Source of the DNA: Candidatus Iainarchaeum sp.
GTDB taxonomy: Archaea; Iainarchaeota; Iainarchaeia; Iainarchaeales; DTGL01
Reading direction: 5' to 3'
Assembly (NCBI GenBank): GCA_017608995.1
Contig: JAFCEU010000038.1
Span: 1-7,896, forward strand
Length of the DNA: 7,896 bases
Below are positions 1 through 5,958 of the stretch, one piece after another; the stretch's first letter is position 1, and each line of letters begins with the position of its first letter. The position numbers and the translations under genes were made by a program. Under the pieces are notes generated by a model. The model saw only the letters and a list, made by a program, of their open reading frames with translations. It had not been told where the DNA came from and did no database searches.

Positions 1-582
1 GAAGATACTGCAAAAGCCTTTGATTACATCTCCAAAGGCGATATGTATGAAGGGCGCATAATGAAAAGGCAGTATTTCGGTTTAAGACGCTATTCCTATG
101 ATCTGATGACTGCCTGCGCTGTATTGAGCAGAAGCAAGGAGTATCACCGCTTTGTAAGATATCAGTTTCCAACAATACTAAAAACGCTGCACGCAAGCAT
201 GCAAGCTCGCTCTGTAAGGAAAAGCATATGCAGTAAAATAGGCAAGCGCATCAATGAATCAGCAAAAAGCGTTGCTGCTTATGAATTACCTTTAGTGCAA
301 ATGCTTTTTTCTGATAAAAATAAGGCAATAGCATTAACCGCTTTGTTTGATTTTGATGAAAACGAAGTTGCGTTTCTTTTAGGAAAAGCTTCCGATAGAA
401 AAGTGCAGGAGATAAAAGAACGGGCAGAGCAGCTAAAGCATGCGTTGATTGCAGCGAAGATGAAAGTGCTCAGAGACAAACACGCAACTGAAGATGCTAA
501 GAAGAAACAAAAGATTAAAAAAAAGAAAATGCTTGCTAAGAAAAAAAGCCTGAAGGGAAGCGGTCAGACAAAGCTTGCTTAA
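1..582 (+). CDS. rfcL: Replication factor C large subunit, C-terminal part (5' end outside window)
   Basis: The frame is open from base 1, so the 193 visible residues are the C-terminal end of a longer protein; the ATG at 43 is internal, not the start. RfcL is the large subunit of the archaeal clamp loader, which opens PCNA and loads it on primed DNA. The visible part matches the family's C-terminal collar domain, by recognition rather than search: an A-[FY]-x-x-[IL]-S-[KR]-x-D-x-[YF]-x-G-R-I segment at the start, RRQYxGLxxYxxDLM-type residues (seen as RQYFGLRRYSYDLMTA), an RYQFPTILK stretch, and a late FDFDENEVAFLLGK stretch. The end is a lysine-rich tail (about 496-579) finishing G-Q-T-K-L-A. 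That has the Q-x-x-L core of a PCNA-interacting motif but lacks the aromatic pair expected after it. The gene converges on pheT with 13 bp between stop codons. The AAA+ ATPase part must lie upstream of the window. Confidence 0.88.
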   Translation, partial: EDTAKAFDYISKGDMYEGRIMKRQYFGLRRYSYDLMTACAVLSRSKEYHRFVRYQFPTILKTLHASMQARSVRKSICSKIGKRINESAKSVAAYELPLVQMLFSDKNKAIALTALFDFDENEVAFLLGKASDRKVQEIKERAEQLKHALIAAKMKVLRDKHATEDAKKKQKIKKKKMLAKKKSLKGSGQTKLA

Positions 583-595
583 AACATTACTTGCT

Positions 596-2236
596 TCAGA
601 GTTCAACTTCGAGAACAGCTACAGGCATCTTCAAGCCAAAGTTTTTTAGCACATTTTCGTTTATTTCGCCAATTACGCCAAGCTTTTCACCTATTTTAAT
701 CATTGCACAAAATCCGCTTTTGAAAGAAGAATGTTCAGCACGCTTTATTTCATAGCGCCAAGAAAGCGCCTTGCATAGTGCATCTAAATGCGCTTTAATT
801 TCGTTGAAACCCGCTTCTTTGCCACTAAGCGCGATGCATACAACATTGCGCTCATCAACTTTTGTTTCCTTTTTCTCATTTAGGTGCACCACTTTACCAA
901 CTTCAAATATTTTCTGCGGATACTCGCAATGCTTGTTTTTTGCGAGAAAATCTAAAAGCTCCGGCACGATGCTTTTTCTGAATACTGCATACTCACCCGA
1001 AAGCGGGTTTTCCAACTCTACAAACTCCTGCTCGGGCAATAGCATCTTAGCCTGCTGCTTTTCTTTTGAAGTTAGCGTGAAGGTTAGCACTTCCTGCAAT
1101 TGCATCCCAATGCAAACTTCCCTAACCGCGTTGCATGTTTTGCGCTCCGCAAGCTCTGAGCCAGTGCAAGGCAGCTTAACCGCTTCAGGAGTTATTGAAT
1201 TGTAGTCCATTGCGATGAGCACATCTTCAACAACATCTATTGGATGCAATACATCTGCTCTATAGGAAGGATACTCAGCTATGATACAATTTTTCTTTAG
1301 GGTGCAATTCATTCTCTTCATTTCAATGAAGCGCTTCAATTTGTTTGCGGCTATGCTTTCACCAATAGTTCTTTCAATAAGCTTAAGCGGCACCTTGATT
1401 TTCCTTGCTTTAAACTCCGGCGTAACTATTTTTTCCTCTCCATAATTCACAGTAACGCTCTCAATCCTTGCGCCGCGGTCATGCAGGGCAGCGCAAACAA
1501 TTTCCAGAGCCATATTTATAAGCTCCTGATCAAAGCCGGTAACATCCACAAACAGATTTTTTGTTTCTGTTGTTACTTTTCCAGAGTATTCGGAGTTTAT
1601 TATCGGCGGCATGGAAAGCACTTCGTTGTTAGAATCAACAAGCAAGGGAAAGCGCTGCTTGCCTTCAAGAAGCTTTCCATATTCGATTCCCTTCGGATGC
1701 TTTGCGAGAATCTCTTTTAAGCTCATCTTTTCGCTAAAGCCTAAAGGTACAAATTCAGTTTCTGGCTTTGCAGCATAATAGCGCAGATTGCCCTCAACCT
1801 TATCATAATCAAATATCCCAATCGCTACCTCGCGTCGTTTCCTGCCAAACGTTTCGCAGAGCTTTTCCTGAAGCTGAATAAGCTGTTCCAATAAACGCTC
1901 TGTCACCTTAATGCCTTTAGCTATTGCATAAGCCCCTTTAGGTCTAATCCCCTTAAGCTTCGGATCAACTTGCACGCAAACATTGCTTTTATACACCTTA
2001 AACTTCGGCAAACCTTTCTGTATTCCGTAAAGGCCTGCAAGCTCTCTGGCTATACCTTCAACGCTCCAGAGGTCAGGCCTGGTGGTATCTTTAAGCTCGA
2101 TTTTTATAGCATCATTTTCAATCGCTTCGATCTCACCTTTTACGAAAAGCGCTGCTTTTTCCTTTAGTTCTTCTTCGCTAAGCTTTTTCCCAAGCAACTT
2201 TTCCAAATCTTTTTTGCTTATTTCAATTGTTGGCAT
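596..2236 (-). CDS. pheT: Phenylalanyl-tRNA synthetase beta subunit (archaeal type)
   Basis: This is the non-catalytic subunit of the (alpha-beta)2 enzyme that attaches phenylalanine to tRNA-Phe. At 546 residues it has the archaeal/eukaryal size, without the bacterial EMAP-like tRNA-binding insertion and the C-terminal anticodon-binding domain. Visible landmarks are the B1 region with TTRPDLWSVEGIARELAGL (about 51-69), the B3/B4 editing module with FPLLVD...MPPIINSEYSGKVT (about 196-222) followed by LFVDVTG, and the B5 domain with YPSYRADVLHPIDVVEDV (about 322-339), whose acidic residues form the usual metal-binding region. A class II-like core without catalytic motifs follows (about 360-546), with NPLS and FEVGKV near 410 and 444. 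The ATG at 2236 lies one base after the pheS stop, so the two genes are almost certainly one transcript with coupled translation. Nothing looks truncated. Confidence 0.95.
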   Translation of the reverse strand: MPTIEISKKDLEKLLGKKLSEEELKEKAALFVKGEIEAIENDAIKIELKDTTRPDLWSVEGIARELAGLYGIQKGLPKFKVYKSNVCVQVDPKLKGIRPKGAYAIAKGIKVTERLLEQLIQLQEKLCETFGRKRREVAIGIFDYDKVEGNLRYYAAKPETEFVPLGFSEKMSLKEILAKHPKGIEYGKLLEGKQRFPLLVDSNNEVLSMPPIINSEYSGKVTTETKNLFVDVTGFDQELINMALEIVCAALHDRGARIESVTVNYGEEKIVTPEFKARKIKVPLKLIERTIGESIAANKLKRFIEMKRMNCTLKKNCIIAEYPSYRADVLHPIDVVEDVLIAMDYNSITPEAVKLPCTGSELAERKTCNAVREVCIGMQLQEVLTFTLTSKEKQQAKMLLPEQEFVELENPLSGEYAVFRKSIVPELLDFLAKNKHCEYPQKIFEVGKVVHLNEKKETKVDERNVVCIALSGKEAGFNEIKAHLDALCKALSWRYEIKRAEHSSFKSGFCAMIKIGEKLGVIGEINENVLKNFGLKMPVAVLEVEL

Positions 2237-2237
2237 T

Positions 2238-3698
2238 TTAGAGCACCACCAAAGGTTCTTTTCTTAGCCATTCCAAGTCGCTAGAAAATAGCTCTCGCAT
2301 ATCTTCAATTCCGAGTTTGAACATCGCTAAGCGATCAATGCCTAAACCCCACGCTAGCACATTGCATTCAATGCCCAAAGGCTCGAGCATTTCCGGCCTG
2401 AACAGGCCAGCGCCACCAAATTCAATCCAGCCTAGTTCAGGGTGCTTGGCTGATAGCTGCACAGAAGGCTCTGTAAATGGATAATAGTCTGGATAAAATC
2501 TCACTTTTTCAGCACCAGCAATTTCTTCAGCAAACTGCTTCAATACACCAAGCAAATGTTTAAAATTCAGTTCAGCAGCGATGATTCCCTCAAGCTGGTT
2601 GAATTCCATTAAATGCGTTTTATCAGGCTTATCAGGCCTGTAGCATCTTGCCAGCGAAAAATACTTGCCTGGTACTTCTATACCTTTAATAAGCTGCCTT
2701 GCACTATGCGCTGTTCCATGCGCTGCAGGCATCAAGCGCTTTGCCTGCTTAATACTCCACTTATAGCGCCAGCCTCTGCTTCCGGTGCCTGCACCATTTT
2801 CGTGAGCAGCTTTCACTGCGTTCACAACCTTTTTGGCAGGCAGCGAACCATACTTTGGTTTCTTCAGCCTGAAAGTGCTCGCCCATTCTCTTGCAGGATG
2901 ATTCTGTGGCTGAAATAGAACATCAAAGTTGTAAAACTCTTGGACTATTAGCGGGCTTTCCATCTCTTTAAAACCCATCACAATAAGCTTGCGCCTTATC
3001 TCATCCAAAAACCTAGCATAAGGCTGTTTTTTCCCAATATATATAGGAGGCACTTCTACAGCTAAGTTATATACTCGCCTGCCAGCTTGCAGGGCAATTT
3101 TCAGTGCTTGTTTTCCCCTCTCGTTTATTTCCGCTTGCATTATTATCTTGCTTCTCCTTTCAATAAGCCCGCGCTTCAAAAATTCGTTCACTGCTTTGCA
3201 ATCCTCTATATTTTCCAAGCCATGCTGCTTTATCCTTTCAACAAGTTTTTGCTCCGCAAGCTCTTTCTTGAGTATAAGTTCTTCTAACCCAGTAAGCTCA
3301 AGCTCCTTATTTTCATTGAATGCTGCTAAGTTGTAACGCCTTGCTTTTCCCAGAGCAACATTCAATTCTTCGTTGCTTAGAGAACCTTCCTTTAAAATAT
3401 CTGCAATCTTCGCTTTGCCACCAAGCTTCTTTAATGCAAATATAAGGCGCTCTTCGGGCAGGCCTCTTTCAACAACATCTTTTCCCTTTTCAGTAAGCTC
3501 ATAAATGCTTACTTCTTTCTCATAAACATTCGCTAAGCCCTTTTCCTTAAGCCATGCTAACGCGCGCCTCACAGAGTCTATATTCATTGATGCCTTCTCA
3601 GCAATATCATTTTCAGAAAGCTTTGCGTTAGCATTCAGCGCTTGCAAAGCTTTAACCTCTATCTCACTAAGCGCTTTTGCGATCTCTTCCATCTCCAT
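2238..3698 (-). CDS. pheS: Phenylalanyl-tRNA synthetase alpha subunit (archaeal type)
   Basis: This is the catalytic subunit of phenylalanyl-tRNA synthetase, a class II enzyme acting with PheT. Numbering from ATG 3698 (486 residues), residues 1 to about 175 are winged-helix-like repeats typical of archaeal/eukaryal PheS. The catalytic core follows, with FDVLFQPQNHPARE (258-271), GTGSRGW (304-310), a substrate-pocket stretch around H327, motif 2 with YRPD (353-356) and EFNQLEG, EPSVQL (410-415), GGAGLFRPE (428-436) and motif 3 GLGIDRL (451-457). Two motifs deviate from the usual family wording: MPAAHGT where LRTHTT is common, and YRPD where FRNE is common. Start choice: GTG at 3707, ATG at 3698 and ATG at 3692 are all in frame. 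GTGAGG at 3707-3702 may be a ribosome-binding site, with 9 nt spacing to 3692 but only 3 nt to 3698, so the exact start is uncertain by a few codons. Confidence 0.95.
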   Translation of the reverse strand: MEMEEIAKALSEIEVKALQALNANAKLSENDIAEKASMNIDSVRRALAWLKEKGLANVYEKEVSIYELTEKGKDVVERGLPEERLIFALKKLGGKAKIADILKEGSLSNEELNVALGKARRYNLAAFNENKELELTGLEELILKKELAEQKLVERIKQHGLENIEDCKAVNEFLKRGLIERRSKIIMQAEINERGKQALKIALQAGRRVYNLAVEVPPIYIGKKQPYARFLDEIRRKLIVMGFKEMESPLIVQEFYNFDVLFQPQNHPAREWASTFRLKKPKYGSLPAKKVVNAVKAAHENGAGTGSRGWRYKWSIKQAKRLMPAAHGTAHSARQLIKGIEVPGKYFSLARCYRPDKPDKTHLMEFNQLEGIIAAELNFKHLLGVLKQFAEEIAGAEKVRFYPDYYPFTEPSVQLSAKHPELGWIEFGGAGLFRPEMLEPLGIECNVLAWGLGIDRLAMFKLGIEDMRELFSSDLEWLRKEPLVVL

Positions 3699-3775
3699 TT
3701 TCCTCACAAAAGAAATTTCTACATATTTAATTTGTAAGGGTTATAAATTTTAAGCAATGCCTATGTTTATTTTTT
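3699..3775. promoter_or_regulatory. Divergent promoter region between pheS and nob1
   Basis: This short gap must hold the promoters of both divergent transcripts. TTATAAATTT at 3741-3750 is a TATA-like box readable on either strand. For nob1 it lies 26-35 nt before the ATG, which fits leaderless or nearly leaderless transcription. Read on the minus strand it would start pheST near 3716-3720, leaving a leader of about 20 nt. A second minus-strand candidate, TTAAATATG at 3731-3723, would place the start near 3700. The TATA boxes are seen in sequence; transcription starts are inferred. I see no extra operator-like repeat here. Confidence 0.5.
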
Positions 3776-4285
3776 ATGCTTTTATTGCTAGATGCTTCCG
3801 CATTGCTCAATCAGCCGAATTTTGTGTTTGATGAAAAAGAAAGCTATGCTTGCACATACGAGGTGCTTGAGGAATTTAGAAGCATGGAAGCTAAAGCACT
3901 AGTTGAAAACGCTCTAAATAGGGGTTTGCTTCGCGTGCATAGACCAAAACACAAATATAAAAGCAAGGCAAAAAAGCTTGTAACCAAAAAAGGCTTCACC
4001 AAGATGAGCAAAGCAGATGTAAGCGTATTAGCGCTAGCAATGCAATTCAAAGATGAACAAAAAGAGTTTTTGGTACTCACAGATGATTATTCAATACAGA
4101 ATTTCCTTGCGTTGCTTGGTATTCCATTTTCTTCTATAATCCAAGGCGAGATAAAAGAGGTTATTTCTTTTAAAAAATGCTGCCCTGCTTGCAATAAAGA
4201 GTTTCCAGCAAGCGTTTCTTTAAAGAAGTGCCCTGATTGTGGTGTCGAACTAAAAACAAAAAGAGTTGTTGAAACACGAGCTTAA
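3776..4285 (+). CDS. nob1: Nob1-type endoribonuclease (PIN domain plus zinc ribbon), 16S rRNA maturation
   Basis: This is probably the archaeal Nob1 nuclease, which cuts the precursor of small-subunit rRNA at its 3' end during late ribosome assembly. The 169-residue protein has a PIN domain (about 1-125) with the acidic metal-binding set D6 (in LLDASAL), E29, D81 (in SKADVSVLALA) and D103-D104. The TDDYSIQN stretch at 102-109 is characteristic of Nob1 rather than toxin-type PIN proteins. A compact zinc ribbon follows, with C136-x2-C139 and C152-x2-C155. Length and domain order match archaeal Nob1. It stands alone with no antitoxin-like partner and is divergent from pheST, which argues against a VapC toxin. 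The ATG at 3776 has no clear Shine-Dalgarno sequence, consistent with a leaderless message. Its stop codon directly abuts the stop of the next gene on the other strand. Confidence 0.88.
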   Translation: MLLLLDASALLNQPNFVFDEKESYACTYEVLEEFRSMEAKALVENALNRGLLRVHRPKHKYKSKAKKLVTKKGFTKMSKADVSVLALAMQFKDEQKEFLVLTDDYSIQNFLALLGIPFSSIIQGEIKEVISFKKCCPACNKEFPASVSLKKCPDCGVELKTKRVVETRA

Positions 4286-5089
4286 CTATTTCAGCAAGTG
4301 CTCTTCTTCGCTAAACTCAGTATGACTTACAATAAAATTTGTGATCTTTTCATTTATCTTTTTTCTATTAAAATACACAAATAACCCTGCAACAAACAAA
4401 ACGCCAAAAATCACTAACAACACTTTGCTGTCCGAACCTTCCACAAATTCTTTTAGCATGAACGAAATGCTAATTTGCGGCGCGATGCCCTTCCAGTAAA
4501 TGTAGCGCAGATTAAAATTCCCTATTGCTAAAAAGCCCCTCAACCTAACCTTCGGCCTGATTCCTTTCTCCACTGTTGCATAATTGAATAGCTCGCCTTC
4601 TTCAAGCACTGTGCTTTCTGCCGGCAAAATAAATGTTAGAAAAGTATGCTCCGGAACAACATAGTCAGTGCCTTCAATAAAGGAGCTAAGCACCCACTTA
4701 TTTATCTCATAAACAGTCATTCTGCTTTCTTCCCTTATTGCTCTCACAACAGGCCTATCAAGAGTATAACTTATTTCAAGATAATTGTCCTTTGCGGTTG
4801 TGAGCGAGATCGTTAGGCTTTTTAGTTTCTCTTTGCTGCCAATATGAATTCCAAATGCTGGATTAAACTTGCTCCATTCATCAATATTTGTACCAAGCTC
4901 TGTTTTCTTCTGAGCAAACTCTTCAATATCTTGCTGTGTTTTAAATGCAAGATAGTAGCGTTCAGTTACGCTTGCATAACCTTTTTCATCTATATCAACT
5001 GTAATATAATGGTCTCCTAAAGAGTAGCGTAGCGCATAGCAAGAAGCAAGAAGAAGCAGAAATGCTAAAAGCAAGCAAGCCTTTCTCAT
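4286..5089 (-). CDS. Unrecognised membrane-anchored exported protein
   Basis: I do not recognise the family. Numbered from ATG 5089 (267 residues), it has a positively charged start (R2, K3), a hydrophobic signal segment (about 5-16) and L-A-S-C at 14-17, which fits a lipobox. A polar region of about 200 residues with alternating hydrophobic patterns suggests beta structure outside the cell; its opening Y-I-T-V-D-I-D-E-K-G-Y-A-S-V-T-E loosely resembles the start of secreted sandwich-like domains. One membrane helix lies at about 223-240 (LLVIFGVLFVAGLFVYF), followed by a basic then acidic cytoplasmic tail of 27 residues. Start choice: ATG 5089 has GGTG seven bases upstream, and a TATA-like box at 5129-5140 would start transcription just before it. 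An in-frame ATG at 5110 would add seven residues and make a poorer signal peptide. The topology is a reasonable inference; the function is unknown. Confidence 0.8.
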   Translation of the reverse strand: MRKACLLLAFLLLLASCYALRYSLGDHYITVDIDEKGYASVTERYYLAFKTQQDIEEFAQKKTELGTNIDEWSKFNPAFGIHIGSKEKLKSLTISLTTAKDNYLEISYTLDRPVVRAIREESRMTVYEINKWVLSSFIEGTDYVVPEHTFLTFILPAESTVLEEGELFNYATVEKGIRPKVRLRGFLAIGNFNLRYIYWKGIAPQISISFMLKEFVEGSDSKVLLVIFGVLFVAGLFVYFNRKKINEKITNFIVSHTEFSEEEHLLK

Positions 5090-5096
5090 AACCTTG

Positions 5097-5100
5097 CACC
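5097..5100 (-). promoter_or_regulatory. Ribosome-binding site choosing ATG 5089
   Basis: On the minus strand GGTG lies seven bases before ATG 5089 (GGTGCAAGGTTATG). It matches part of the archaeal Shine-Dalgarno sequence GGAGGTG. This favours the shorter start over the in-frame ATG at 5110. Confidence 0.45.
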
Positions 5101-5128
5101 GCGTTTGCATATATTTTATGCGCCTCAG

Positions 5129-5140
5129 TTTTATAAAAAA
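5129..5140 (-). promoter_or_regulatory. TATA-like box for the envelope protein gene at 4286-5089
   Basis: The minus strand reads TTTTTTATAAAA here. With the usual archaeal spacing of about 25-27 nt from box centre to start, transcription would begin near 5106-5109. That gives a leader of about 17-20 nt carrying the GGTG site. The box is seen; the start site is inferred. Confidence 0.45.
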
Positions 5141-5147
5141 TGTTGAA

Positions 5148-5190
5148 TAATTACTTTATTCTTTTCTATATCCTTTTCCGAAGTAAATTA
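5148..5190. repeat. Imperfect inverted repeat in a divergent intergenic region
   Basis: TAATTACTT (5148-5156) and AAGTAAATTA (5181-5190) are inverted copies, differing by one extra A, with 24 bases between them. They lie between the TATA-like box of the leftward gene and the start of the rightward hydrolase gene. They could be an operator or chance AT-rich pairing. The rest of the 153 bp gap also holds a weak TATA-like TTTAAA near 5202-5207 for the rightward gene. Confidence 0.25.
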
Positions 5191-5242
5191 TCCGACAATC
5201 ATTTAAAACCCTTTTCCACCACTTATTAGTATAGGGGTAAAG

Positions 5243-5926
5243 ATGGCTTTTCTGCAATACTTGCATCATTCTTTTTTTAAGCTTTCTTTGCCTTCGTGTA
5301 CGCTGCTTATAGATCCCTTTGTCAATATTCCAAAAAATGTAAATCTCAAACCAAGAGCTATGAAAGCCAATGTAAAAAAGTTGCTTAAGGGAACTGATGT
5401 AATCCTTGTTTCGCATGAACACTTCGACCATTTCGATAAGCAGCTTATTGAAGAGATAGTTGCCAGAGATAACGCTTGCGTAGTAGCTCACGACCATGTT
5501 TTATCACAGCTGAACATAAAGCGCCCAAATAAATGCCCATTAACAGTAAATAAGAAGATAAATTTGAGAGGCGTTTCAATAGAAGCCTTTCCAGTGCACC
5601 ATCCTACTTCTTTTTACCCACTTGGTTTTAAGATAGGTTGCAACGGCCATGCGATTTTGCACTTGGGCGATACATTCTTAATGGACTCATTCAATAAGTT
5701 AAAGGCAGATATTCTAATGGTTCCTATCGGTGGCACAATGACGATGGACATCACAGATGCTGTGAAAGTTGTTAAGACAATAGAGCCAAAAGTCGCAATT
5801 CCAATGCATTACAATACGTTTGACCTGATTAAAGCCTCAACAGCAGAATTCAAAGAAAAGATAGAAAACAGCGTTCTCGATACGAAACCAGTAATACTAA
5901 AGCTTGGCGGCAAGCTAAGGCTTTGA
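5243..5926 (+). CDS. UPF0173-like metal-dependent hydrolase (metallo-beta-lactamase fold)
   Basis: This is a cytoplasmic metallo-beta-lactamase-fold hydrolase of the UPF0173 (YtkL-like) group, whose physiological substrate is generally unknown. The 227-residue length is normal for the group. Visible motifs in order are a short N-terminal strand with YLHHSFFKL (6-14, where many relatives have LGHS), LLIDPF at 21-26, the metal-binding H-x-H-x-D-H motif as SHEHFDH (H58, H60, D62, H63), a further His pair H119-H120, LHLGDT with D143, and a late PMHYNTFD with H189. All expected metal ligands are present, so it is probably active. There is no signal peptide. The ATG at 5243 has AGGGGT at 5233-5238 as a modest ribosome-binding site, and the N-terminus aligns with the family without a longer extension. 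It converges on the repeat lipoprotein gene with 32 bp between. A long antisense frame over its 5' part is a shadow. Confidence 0.85.
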   Translation: MAFLQYLHHSFFKLSLPSCTLLIDPFVNIPKNVNLKPRAMKANVKKLLKGTDVILVSHEHFDHFDKQLIEEIVARDNACVVAHDHVLSQLNIKRPNKCPLTVNKKINLRGVSIEAFPVHHPTSFYPLGFKIGCNGHAILHLGDTFLMDSFNKLKADILMVPIGGTMTMDITDAVKVVKTIEPKVAIPMHYNTFDLIKASTAEFKEKIENSVLDTKPVILKLGGKLRL

Positions 5927-5958
5927 TTCTTTTGCATTGCCCTTTCTGCGATGGTTTA

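Noticed and set aside
583..595. Frameshift that could restore an RfcL PCNA-binding motif past the stop
   Set aside because: The three frames after the stop do not give the expected aromatic pair in place, so sequence error is not an obvious explanation.
771..1205. Plus-strand open frame of 144 codons inside pheT
   Set aside because: It is antisense to conserved PheT core sequence, and the product is Ser/Cys-rich low-information sequence typical of shadow frames.
2613..2918. Plus-strand open frame of 101 codons inside pheS
   Set aside because: It is antisense to the PheS catalytic core, which is clearly the real gene.
3776..4285. VapC-type toxin reading of the PIN-domain gene
   Set aside because: There is no antitoxin gene beside it, and the zinc ribbon and TDDYSIQN stretch point to Nob1.
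5090..5242. tRNA or small RNA gene in the widest intergenic gap
   Set aside because: No cloverleaf elements (GTTC-type T-loop with matching stems) were found; the gap is AT-rich promoter-like sequence.
5156..5497. Minus-strand open frame of 113 codons overlapping the 5' part of the hydrolase gene
   Set aside because: The opposite strand encodes a metallo-hydrolase with its full metal-binding motif. The antisense product is basic and without recognisable motifs, and it overlaps a likely promoter region.
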